Shown here in pieces: positions 1 to 6,450 of a stretch of 8,598 nt of DNA. The stretch comes from RGIG1927 sp964604405 (lineage in GTDB: Bacteria; Bacillota; Clostridia; UMGS1883), in contig CAZRYW010000065.1 in the NCBI GenBank assembly GCA_964604405.1, forward strand, positions 1-8,598, given 5' to 3'. The position numbers were made by a program, and so were the translations under genes. The notes beneath the pieces were generated by a model, which saw only the letters and a program-made list of their open reading frames with translations, did no database searches and was not told the origin of the DNA. Positions within the stretch are counted from its first letter, which is position 1. Every line of letters begins with the position of its first letter.

Positions 1-12
1 ACTCCGGAACAT
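1..12 (-). CDS. Start of a downstream minus-strand gene (four codons visible)
   Basis: An ATG at 12-10 is preceded, 7 bases upstream on the minus strand, by a GGGAG ribosome binding site (24-20). A near-consensus promoter (39-67) lies just upstream, giving a predicted leader of about 20 bases. The visible codons read M-F-R-S before the window ends, so no product can be proposed. The alternative is that the promoter drives a non-coding RNA and the ATG is coincidental; the GGGAG and its spacing favour a coding gene. Confidence 0.45.
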
Positions 13-38
13 GACTGCTCTCCCTGAAAGGCAATTTA

Positions 39-67
39 ATTATAACCTATACATTTCAAAATTTCAA
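39..67 (-). promoter_or_regulatory. Sigma-A type promoter for the gene at the left edge
   Basis: On the minus strand there is a -35 TTGAAA (67-62), a 17-base spacer and a perfect -10 TATAAT (44-39). Transcription should start near position 32. The promoter sits about 45 bases past the GH3 stop codon, so the next gene is transcribed independently of GH3. I see no convincing hairpin terminator between the GH3 stop (114) and this promoter, so some read-through is possible. Confidence 0.75.
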
Positions 68-113
68 TAGGAAAATGTGACTTTTTCGATAAAATTTTTC
101 CGACAAAATCCTC

Positions 114-3100
114 CTATAAAATCTTGGTGTATACAGCTTTTTTCAGAGGCATCATTTTGTTCGAAAAGCTCCAAAAGAACGCTTTCACATATGCCATATC
201 CTTATCGAACGGAAATGATATATCTTTTTTCGCCGTTACGGCTTTTATCAGCGTACCGTCTTTTTTGTATATACCCGCAATACATTCTTCATCTGTTTTT
301 ATAACGACATTTCCGTTTTCCACTTTCGCTTCAAAAGTCTCGTCATTCACATATACATCAACTTCCCAAAGTGAAACCACATTGTTCGAATTTTCCGTCG
401 TATAAACCGTCACATATCTTCCCGTTGCATTCACGATTTCAAATTCTTCTGTTTTACCGTTTCCGCTCGTTCCGTAAGAAACCAAATTTTTCTTTGCGTA
501 TCCGTCGGGTGTAAATTTGCCGTTTTCAACAGTCGGCTCATCGCTTACATAAATATCATACACGCTTTTTCTGCCGTCTCCGAACCAATACGAACCTACC
601 GCCGTAACCGTTTTTGTTTCACCCAAATCAATGCAAACAGCCTGATTTACGCCTTTGTTATATGCGCTCCATCTGCTGGACAAATCGTTATCCGCAACTT
701 TTCCCGCACTGTAGCTTTCGTTTTCTTCATACGTTGCCACAGCGCCTTTTGCATCGCATATATCTCCCGTAACGATTTCAAACACCGCTCTGTGAGCTTT
801 GTCTTCGGCAACAACCTCTATTTTGTCGCCGTAATTTATCAATCCGTCATCATTTGTGTCAAAATACGTTACGGTCGCTTTGCGCTCGCTTTTAATCAAT
901 TCTTCGAATTTGTCGCTCGAATCATTTCCCGTCACAAACAAAAGTTTGTTCTCATTGTCGATTTTCATGTCTTCGGCAACCTTCAAATCCGTACTGTAGT
1001 TATACAGCGTAATAACATCATATTCTGTTTTAACTCCGTTTTGATCCGTCACAACAAATTTTTCGCCTTCGTTTACCCACGTGTCATTGCCTCCGACAAA
1101 CTCCACCTCGCCGAGACCTTCTATTTTCAGCTTCGCTTTCGCATCGCTTGTCGTGTCGCCGTCCCACACCGCAACGGTTTTATTTTCTTCGTCGATAATA
1201 TACTCATCGCTCGTCAATCTCCAACCGTAAATTTCGATTTCGCATACCGTAGGACCGTATGCACCCTGCGCATCTGTTGTTTTCAAGCTTACAAATCTCG
1301 CATACTCATTCATGTTATCGGTTTTCAAACGCTCATTGTCGGTACTTCCCTTTGCCGAAAGATTATATCCCTGCATAGCAAAATCTCTGCTTCGGTTTTT
1401 GTCACTCCAATATTTTTCGGCATTGTGATCGGCTGAATAAATCTCATACGAATAACTTCTCTCGTCCCCTTTATAATACGTCAGGTCGATTCTCGTTATA
1501 TGATAATCGTTTTCCAAATCAACCTCTATCCAGTCATTCCATACATAATTCTGCGAAAATCCCGACCATCTGGTTGAATAATCTCCGTCAACAGCATTCG
1601 CTTCGGGGTATCCCGACTGCGTATACGATGCTTTAACCTTTTTGTTCAACGCCAAACTCTCGCCCGTAATTTCAAAAATTTTCTGTGTCAGCTCATCTTC
1701 AGCCGTAACCTTTATTTTCATTCCGATTTCAAGGTTTGTATCTTCGTTTTCCACGACTTCGCCCTTTTTGTCCAAAAGCACATACGTCTGACCGTAAGTT
1801 GCGGTTATGCTGTCCAAAAATTCTTTCCAAGTCAATGAGTCTTTTATTTTTACTTTGTTTTCTACAACCGTTATCTTATCGCTTTTCGTGCTTATCGCAA
1901 TATTATATTTAAACTCTTCATTTGCGATAATTTCAGCATCTTCGGTTTTCAATATAAATCTAAGCACTCTTTCGGCACTTCTCAAAACCTGCCATCTTTC
2001 AAGGGTACCGTTTTCGAGTGCCCAATATACATTGCTCGGATTCGGACTGTCCGCAGGAGCTTTCAAATCGTTGCCCGCCGCAATTTCTTCCGCATGTGAA
2101 ACGTTTCTCGTTCTGAAATCCGTCATCACGAACCCGTCAAAGCCCCATTCGTTTCTCAAAATCTCAGTCAAAAGACTATAGCTTCCCGAGGTCTGCGTAC
2201 CGTTTATTCGGTTGTACGACGACATAACCGACCACGGCTTTCCCTCCTTGACGGCAATTTCAAATCCTTTCAAATAAATTTCTCTTGCCGCTCTTTCGCT
2301 TATTCTGCTGTCGTTACCCCAGCGTCCCCTTTCCTGGTTGTTAAACGCAAAATGCTTTATCTGCGACGCAAACTTTCTCGACTGCACGCCTCTTGTAATT
2401 GCCGCACCCATCTTGCCCGTAACGTAAGGGTCTTCCGAAAAATATTCAAAATTTCTTCCGCAGAGTACATCACGATGAATATTCATTCCGGGTGCCTGCC
2501 ACAAACTCATACCGAAATATCTCGCTTCATCCGCCATTGCGGCACCGAGCTGTTCAATCAGCTCTTCATTCCACGTCGATGCCTGCATCGTCGCGCAAGG
2601 ATAAAACGTACTTGTCGTTTCCCATGTGCTGAGCGAACCGTTGTATTGAATTCCCGCAGGTCCGTTCGATGTTCCTATCACGGGGACATTGTACACGTCC
2701 AATCCGCCAATACCTGTCCTGTGACCTTTTCCCGACTGCGGAGTGGTGCATCCCGTCAGTTTGACAGCCTCTTCATCGGTCAAGCGTGCAACAAAAGCTT
2801 CCAACATTTTCGTATCGTCATCGCTTTCGCCGTCGGCAAACGCTTTCGCCAAATCGTTAAAAGTAATAAAATCATCAGGATATTCCGTTACGCTTTCGTT
2901 TGTATAAATTTTTTTGTATTTTGCGTCAACGTCTTTTCCATCATCATCCGAAACAGCTGCGTTTATCCTCTTTTCTATTTTTTCATAGCTTCCGTCGCTT
3001 TTCATTCGTTCACCCAAATTGTCGGTATTCGGAACAATTTGATGACTCAGCTGCTGCGTGATTTCGCTTTTTTCAAGATAAAAGCTTCCCGCTTCGTCTC

Positions 3101-4409
3101 CTCTCACGCTGTTTCCCAAATAAAACCTGTATTCGCCTTTTTCGAGCACATATGCCGCTTCATAGCCCGTCACACCAGTATCGTCATAACTTGCCAATTC
3201 GTCAAACGTAATTTCAATGCTGACTTTTTCGCTTTCGCCCGCTTTCAGTTCTTTTGTTTTATAAAATCCGCACAACTCTCTCTTCGGCTGGGTCAAATTC
3301 GTTTCGGGACTTGATGCGTAAAGCTGAACAACCTCTTTTCCGGGGTATTTTCCTTTGTTTGTGACAGTCGCACTCGCCTTTGCAACTCTGTTGCGACCAT
3401 CTCCCGTCACTTCAACTTTTGCATCCGATATCTCAAAATCGGCATACGTCAATCCGTATCCGAACGGATAATTCACCTTTTCCGATGCGTTGGGTATCGT
3501 CTCAAAATATCTGTATCCCACAAAAATATCTTCTTTGTAATTCGTATAGCTTGAATTTCCGAAATTCGAAGACGACGGATAATCGGCATAATCCGATGCC
3601 CACGTGTCAACAAGTTTTCCCGACGGATACGCATCACCCATCAAAACATCGGCAATCGCTTCGCCGCCCATCATGCCCGGGAGCGAAACATACAACACCG
3701 CATCGATACCCTCGTCATCCAACCAATCCGACTCGATAACCCCCGTCACGTTGAGAACCACCGTAATCTTTTTAAACCCGGCGTTTTTCACATATTCTAT
3801 CATGCTTTTCTCTTTCGAGTTCAATTTAAAATCGCCCTCTGAATTGCTTCTGTCGCTGTCCTCACCCGCAGGTCGCCCTATCGTGATGATTGCGCTGTCC
3901 GCATTTTTTGCCGCTTCCGTCACATCGCTTTCTTTCAGCTCCATTTCGCCCCAATATTTGATAACCGATCCTTGTCTTGTACCGTAACCGTATGTTCTTC
4001 CGTCCTGCGACCAATAGTTGTTATAATACGTTTCATACGATTTCATCAGTTTTTCATACAGCTCGATTTCGCCGTTGTCCGCTTTTTCTTTCAATGCCGC
4101 ATAAAGGCTTATGTAATCGACTTTTTCGTTTTTACTGTTAAAATTACCGCTTCCGCCGCCTCCGTATATAAAATCAATTTGATTTATACCGAAAACAGCT
4201 ATTTTCTCTCCTTTGTCAAACGGCAATGCTCCGTTGTTCTTCAGCATTACCATGCCTTCTTCCGCAACGCATTTTGCCATTTCCAAACCGTCTCTGTTTC
4301 CGGTCAGTTCGCTTTTTTCGGCATTGTACGCAAATGCAGGGATAGCAAAATTTGCTATCCCCAAAGCCACAATTCCCGCTATGATTCGTTTTTTTATGCT
4401 TCTTTTCAT
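114..4409 (-). CDS. Secreted permuted GH3 glycoside hydrolase with F5/8C modules
   Basis: Exported glycosidase, probably removing terminal beta-linked sugars (beta-glucosidase or beta-xylosidase type) from glycans outside the cell. Residues 1-27 form a signal peptide with a basic start, a hydrophobic core and an A-F-A cleavage site. GH3 domain order is reversed: the C domain comes first (about 40-320), with the likely acid/base Glu183 in AGEDSDR. An FnIII-like domain follows (about 325-440), then the catalytic TIM-barrel N domain (about 515-825). The barrel has GRNFEYFSED (651-660), KHFAFNNQE (685-693) and the nucleophile Asp764 in GFVMTDF. The tail holds small module X1 (837-915), F5/8C (916-1062), X2 (1067-1137), X3 (1146-1215), a second F5/8C (1217-1356) and a C-terminal beta-rich domain. 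There is no LPXTG, SLH or dockerin pair. Known permuted GH3 enzymes occur in rumen Firmicutes. The usual DGP sugar-binding Asp is Asn582. The ATG follows GAGAGGGA at good spacing. Substrate is unassigned. Confidence 0.93.
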   Translation of the reverse strand: MKRSIKKRIIAGIVALGIANFAIPAFAYNAEKSELTGNRDGLEMAKCVAEEGMVMLKNNGALPFDKGEKIAVFGINQIDFIYGGGGSGNFNSKNEKVDYISLYAALKEKADNGEIELYEKLMKSYETYYNNYWSQDGRTYGYGTRQGSVIKYWGEMELKESDVTEAAKNADSAIITIGRPAGEDSDRSNSEGDFKLNSKEKSMIEYVKNAGFKKITVVLNVTGVIESDWLDDEGIDAVLYVSLPGMMGGEAIADVLMGDAYPSGKLVDTWASDYADYPSSSNFGNSSYTNYKEDIFVGYRYFETIPNASEKVNYPFGYGLTYADFEISDAKVEVTGDGRNRVAKASATVTNKGKYPGKEVVQLYASSPETNLTQPKRELCGFYKTKELKAGESEKVSIEITFDELASYDDTGVTGYEAAYVLEKGEYRFYLGNSVRGDEAGSFYLEKSEITQQLSHQIVPNTDNLGERMKSDGSYEKIEKRINAAVSDDDGKDVDAKYKKIYTNESVTEYPDDFITFNDLAKAFADGESDDDTKMLEAFVARLTDEEAVKLTGCTTPQSGKGHRTGIGGLDVYNVPVIGTSNGPAGIQYNGSLSTWETTSTFYPCATMQASTWNEELIEQLGAAMADEARYFGMSLWQAPGMNIHRDVLCGRNFEYFSEDPYVTGKMGAAITRGVQSRKFASQIKHFAFNNQERGRWGNDSRISERAAREIYLKGFEIAVKEGKPWSVMSSYNRINGTQTSGSYSLLTEILRNEWGFDGFVMTDFRTRNVSHAEEIAAGNDLKAPADSPNPSNVYWALENGTLERWQVLRSAERVLRFILKTEDAEIIANEEFKYNIAISTKSDKITVVENKVKIKDSLTWKEFLDSITATYGQTYVLLDKKGEVVENEDTNLEIGMKIKVTAEDELTQKIFEITGESLALNKKVKASYTQSGYPEANAVDGDYSTRWSGFSQNYVWNDWIEVDLENDYHITRIDLTYYKGDERSYSYEIYSADHNAEKYWSDKNRSRDFAMQGYNLSAKGSTDNERLKTDNMNEYARFVSLKTTDAQGAYGPTVCEIEIYGWRLTSDEYIIDEENKTVAVWDGDTTSDAKAKLKIEGLGEVEFVGGNDTWVNEGEKFVVTDQNGVKTEYDVITLYNYSTDLKVAEDMKIDNENKLLFVTGNDSSDKFEELIKSERKATVTYFDTNDDGLINYGDKIEVVAEDKAHRAVFEIVTGDICDAKGAVATYEENESYSAGKVADNDLSSRWSAYNKGVNQAVCIDLGETKTVTAVGSYWFGDGRKSVYDIYVSDEPTVENGKFTPDGYAKKNLVSYGTSGNGKTEEFEIVNATGRYVTVYTTENSNNVVSLWEVDVYVNDETFEAKVENGNVVIKTDEECIAGIYKKDGTLIKAVTAKKDISFPFDKDMAYVKAFFWSFSNKMMPLKKAVYTKIL
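342..1901 (-). repeat. Modular tail of GH3: three X modules and two F5/8C domains
   Basis: Protein-level repeats inside the GH3 gene. Three modules of about 70-80 residues (1901-1665, 1211-999 and 974-765) share a pattern. Each opens with a strand containing an E-N-K-like stretch, has a central segment, and ends in G-x-K-(I/F)-x-V-x-(A)-x-D followed by F-E-I or Y-D-V. The closest pair is X1 (GMKIKVTAEDELTQKIFEIT) and X3 (GDKIEVVAEDKAHRAVFEIV). They alternate with two discoidin (F5/8C, CBM32-like) domains (1664-1224 and 761-342), recognised by A-V-D-G-D-Y-S-T-R-W in the first and V-A-D-N-D-L-S-S-R-W in the second. F5/8C domains commonly bind sugars, so the tail probably holds the enzyme on its polysaccharide. 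The X modules are likely spacers, though a binding role cannot be excluded. Confidence 0.7.
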
Positions 4410-4456
4410 TTTTATCCCTCTCTCATGTACAATAATTCAACGGTTTTCTTCTCCTT

Positions 4457-4485
4457 ATTATACATCAACGTATCGGTTTTTTAAA
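4457..4485 (-). promoter_or_regulatory. Probable promoter of the GH3 gene
   Basis: On the minus strand a perfect -10 TATAAT (4462-4457) follows a 17-base spacer and a weaker -35 TTTAAA (4485-4480, 4 of 6 matches). Transcription would begin near 4450, leaving a leader of about 40 bases before the GH3 ATG at 4409. The weak -35 would suit a gene that needs an activator or is poorly expressed by default, but no operator can be identified with confidence. No terminator is visible between the upstream small ORF (ends 4541) and this promoter, so GH3 may also receive read-through from the deformylase promoter. Confidence 0.5.
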
Positions 4486-4540
4486 TAGCAAAATATAATC
4501 GCAATTTAACAAAACGTGTTCATTTCGATAATTTGTCATT

Positions 4541-4716
4541 TTACTCGCTCTTTAAATATACCGTCTTTCTGTCCGTCGTGACAAGCATATCGAAGGCTTT
4601 CTCAAAAAATTCTTTCGGAGCATATGTTTTCCCGTCTGTAACCTTTGCTTCGGTATACATCGTTTTCACCATTTCGTCAACAAAAACGTGTCGGGCTCGC
4701 CGTCCGTCAAATTCAT
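4541..4716 (-). pseudogene. Small unknown ORF overlapping def, split by a -1 frameshift
   Basis: The ATG at 4716-4714 overlaps the deformylase stop as ATGA, the usual arrangement for translational coupling. Frame 0 reads MNLTDGEPDTFL and stops at 4668-4666 after 16 codons. At the T5 run (4686-4682) a one-base backward shift enters a frame that stays open to TAA at 4543-4541, reading VDEMVKTMYTEAKVTDGK onward and ending in TVYLKSE. Together this makes a 58-residue, charged, soluble-looking protein with protein-like composition on both sides of the shift. Three explanations are possible: a genuine disabling deletion of one T, a homopolymer error in the sequence, or slippage during expression. 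The run G-TTT-TTG is not a classical slippery heptamer, so programmed shifting is the least likely. An internal ATG at 4672 could give 43 residues but lacks a ribosome binding site. I do not recognise the family. Confidence 0.5.
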
Positions 4717-5123
4717 ATCACAACACCGTCGCAATGGTCAATTTCATGTTGTATTATCTGTGCAGTATATCCTTTAAAATCGGCTTTGTGTTTTTCAAAT
4801 GCCATATCGCAATACTCCACGCAAATCTCATTGCTTCTTTTTGTTTTTCTCACACCCAAAAGCGACAAGCATCCTTCTTCTGTTTCATATACGCCTCCGC
4901 ATTTTTTCACGATTTTGGGATTAATCATCACACAGGCACCGAGCGGCGTCATAAAAGCTATAATCCTCTTGTTAAAACCTATCATGTTCGCTGCCATTCC
5001 GACGCAAATATCACGATTGGCATCAAGCGTCTCTTTCAAATCTCTCGCAATATGCAAGTCATCTTTCGTCGCTTCTTCCGCCTTTTTAAAAATATTTACA
5101 CCTTTTACTATTTCCCGTATCAT
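4713..5123 (-). CDS. def: Peptide deformylase, short clostridial type
   Basis: Cytosolic metalloenzyme that removes the N-formyl group from new polypeptides. At 136 residues it is shorter than the usual 150-190, but it ends right after motif 3 (HEIDHCDGVVI), which is how short clostridial deformylases are known to end, so I consider it complete. Motif 2 is EGCLS (83-87) with metal ligand Cys85. Motif 3 is HEIDH (126-130) with ligands His126 and His130 and catalytic Glu127. Motif 1, canonically GxGLAAxQ, reads CVGMAANM (40-47), so the Gln is Met47 and the first Gly is Cys40. The ATG is preceded by a strong AGGAGG (spacing about 6) and by its own promoter at 5149-5177. The stop overlaps the next ORF's ATG. 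It may be a secondary deformylase alongside a full-length one elsewhere in the genome; that part is inference. Confidence 0.9.
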   Translation of the reverse strand: MIREIVKGVNIFKKAEEATKDDLHIARDLKETLDANRDICVGMAANMIGFNKRIIAFMTPLGACVMINPKIVKKCGGVYETEEGCLSLLGVRKTKRSNEICVEYCDMAFEKHKADFKGYTAQIIQHEIDHCDGVVI

Positions 5124-5148
5124 AATTCTCCTCCTATCCTTTATTAAG

Positions 5149-5177
5149 ATTATACACTCACATCACACGTATTTCAA
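5149..5177 (-). promoter_or_regulatory. Strong sigma-A type promoter of the deformylase
   Basis: On the minus strand a -35 TTGAAA (5177-5172), a 17-base spacer and a perfect -10 TATAAT (5154-5149) stand about 25 bases before the deformylase ATG. The predicted start is near 5142, giving a leader of about 20 bases that is mostly the AGGAGG ribosome binding site. The -35 abuts the terminator of the preceding gene, sharing one base with its outer stem. This looks constitutive; there is no room for a long leader or riboswitch. Confidence 0.8.
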
Positions 5178-5218
5178 TCAAAAACGACTTGACCTATGAG
5201 GGTTAAGTCGTTTTTGAT
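5177..5218 (-). terminator. Intrinsic terminator after the aldo/keto reductase
   Basis: An inverted repeat of 18 positions (5177-5194 with 5201-5218) encloses a six-base loop (5195-5200). The stem includes A5/T5 tracts that supply a U-run in either direction. It begins 6 bases past the aldo/keto reductase stop. In the minus-strand transcript one position (5191/5204) is a C-A mismatch, whereas in the plus-strand RNA it is a G-U pair, so the hairpin can act in both directions. No plus-strand gene ends here. Confidence 0.85.
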
Positions 5219-5224
5219 ATATCG

Positions 5225-6325
5225 TTATCCTATTTCTTCCGTCACATCACAAAGAAAATCGCGAATCTTGATTTTTTGCGGACAGACCGCTTCACACGCA
5301 CCGCATTTTACGCAGTCCGACGGCTTGCTTCCCGCTTCGGCAATCTCTTCGAACTTTTCTTTCGCCTTATCTTTTCCGTCGGTTTTCATCATGTTGTATG
5401 CCTTAAAATATTCGGGTATTTCAATTCCCATCGGGCACTCGGGCACGCAGTAACGGCATGCCGTGCAGGGAACCAAAACATCGCTCCTCATCATGTCGGC
5501 AGCTTGCAAGACCATTGCAACCTCGCTGTCCGTAAGTTTTTCAAAATTTTCCATATAGCCCAAATTGTCATTAACCTGTTCTTCACAGCTCATTCCCGAC
5601 AAAACCGTTACAACACCGTCAAGCGTTGCGGCAAAACGTATCGCCCACGATGCCACGCTCATCTTATCATTCGCATTTTCAAACATGCGACGTATATCGC
5701 CCCTCACGTTTGCCAAACTTCCGCCTTTTACAGGCTCCATCACCAAAACCGGTTTATTATACTTTTTCGCCGTCTCATAACACAATCTCGACTGCACGTT
5801 TTCATCCTCCCAGTCAAGATAATTAAGCTGCAACTGCACAATTTCCATTTCGGGTTCGTTTTTCAAAATCTCGTCCAAAACATCCGCTCTGTCGTGGAAC
5901 GAAAATCCTATATGCTTTACCCTACCGTCTTCTTTGAGCTTTTTCATAAACTCGATTGCGCCCTTTTCCACCGCTTCTTTATATCCGTTTTTATTGATTG
6001 CGTGCAAAAGATAATAATCCAAGTAATCAACGCCGAGTCTTTCAAGCTGAGATGAGAAAAATTCTTCGAACTTGTTCCCCTCAACCATCCACAGCGACAG
6101 CTTGTCCGTAATCGAGTATGCCTCTCTGGGATAACGACTGCTCACCGCCTTGCAAAAAGCAGTCTCGCTCGCACCGTCATGATAACACGCCGCTGTATCA
6201 AAATATGTAAACCCTGCTTTCAAAAATTTGTCCGCCATTTTTTTAACGTGTTCAATATCAATACTTTTTTGGTCATCACCGTTCAAAAGAGGAAGTCTCA
6301 TAAGTCCGAAACCGAATTTTTTCAT
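5225..6325 (-). CDS. Aldo/keto reductase with C-terminal 2[4Fe-4S] ferredoxin domain
   Basis: Predicted cytosolic oxidoreductase of 366 residues. Residues 1 to about 265 form an aldo/keto reductase barrel with the full catalytic tetrad: Asp43 and Tyr48 in FDTAACYHDG, Lys75 in ITDKL, and His108 in YYLLHA. The C-terminal 90 residues carry two CxxCxxCxxxCP motifs (Cys287, 290, 293, 297 and Cys338, 341, 344, 348), typical of a two-[4Fe-4S] ferredoxin-like domain. This fusion is a known family common in anaerobes, and its physiological substrates are mostly undetermined. The clusters suggest electron exchange with ferredoxin or a flavoprotein as well as a nicotinamide cofactor. I chose the ATG at 6325 because GGAG lies 8 bases upstream. 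The GTG at 6334, which would add three residues, directly abuts that GGAG and is an unlikely start. The gene is flanked by its own promoter and terminator, so it is monocistronic. No link to the glycosidases is shown. Confidence 0.92.
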   Translation of the reverse strand: MKKFGFGLMRLPLLNGDDQKSIDIEHVKKMADKFLKAGFTYFDTAACYHDGASETAFCKAVSSRYPREAYSITDKLSLWMVEGNKFEEFFSSQLERLGVDYLDYYLLHAINKNGYKEAVEKGAIEFMKKLKEDGRVKHIGFSFHDRADVLDEILKNEPEMEIVQLQLNYLDWEDENVQSRLCYETAKKYNKPVLVMEPVKGGSLANVRGDIRRMFENANDKMSVASWAIRFAATLDGVVTVLSGMSCEEQVNDNLGYMENFEKLTDSEVAMVLQAADMMRSDVLVPCTACRYCVPECPMGIEIPEYFKAYNMMKTDGKDKAKEKFEEIAEAGSKPSDCVKCGACEAVCPQKIKIRDFLCDVTEEIG

Positions 6326-6352
6326 TTCAATCACTCCTTTATAATTTCTTTG

Positions 6353-6381
6353 ATTTTATCACATAATTAAGGCGATTTCAA
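6353..6381 (-). promoter_or_regulatory. Promoter of the aldo/keto reductase, extended -10
   Basis: On the minus strand there is a -35 TTGAAA (6381-6376), a 17-base spacer and a -10 TAAAAT (6358-6353), preceded by TGA, which makes an extended TGn -10 element. Transcription should start near 6346, with a leader of about 20 bases carrying AAAGGAG. It lies directly downstream of the terminator of the preceding gene (6393-6427), so expression is independent of it. Confidence 0.75.
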
Positions 6382-6392
6382 GATTTTTACGC

Positions 6393-6427
6393 AAAAAGCC
6401 CCCGAGTCAAATACTCGGGAGCTTTTT
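6393..6427 (-). terminator. Intrinsic terminator after the GH43-like gene
   Basis: Fifteen paired positions (6393-6407 with 6413-6427) enclose a five-base loop (6408-6412). The inner stem CCCGAGT/ACTCGGG is GC-rich and the outer stem is AAAAAGC/GCTTTTT. The single irregular position (6400/6420) is a U-G wobble in the minus-strand RNA but a C-A mismatch in plus-strand RNA, which supports minus-strand use. It lies 24 bases past the stop codon at 6451. Confidence 0.92.
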
Positions 6428-6450
6428 CAAAACACATCAGTCCGAAAAAT

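Noticed and set aside
60..113. Possible terminator for GH3 in the A/T-rich stretch after its stop.
   Set aside because: The A/T runs form only weak, imperfect inverted repeats with no GC-rich stem.
825..860. Possible dockerin domain in the GH3 tail.
   Set aside because: Only one calcium-loop match is present, without the paired repeat or helices of a dockerin. It is reported only as a possible calcium loop.
2352..3314. Long plus-strand open frame (320 codons) opposite the GH3 gene, plus similar shorter ones at 792-1436, 5276-6055 and 6754-7548.
   Set aside because: They lie opposite well-supported coding genes, have low-complexity Phe/Ile/Arg/His-rich translations with no recognisable domains, and lack ribosome binding sites. 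They are shadows of the minus-strand codon pattern.
4509..4522. Partial match to a CcpA cre site upstream of the GH3 promoter.
   Set aside because: At least three mismatches to the consensus, and it sits roughly 60-70 bases upstream of the predicted start, outside the usual repression position. Too weak to call.
4713..4740. Deformylase truncated at its C-terminus by the TGA at 4713.
   Set aside because: Short clostridial deformylases normally end immediately after the HEIDH motif with a hydrophobic tail, so the stop is expected. The following frame is a separate ORF with its own ATG.
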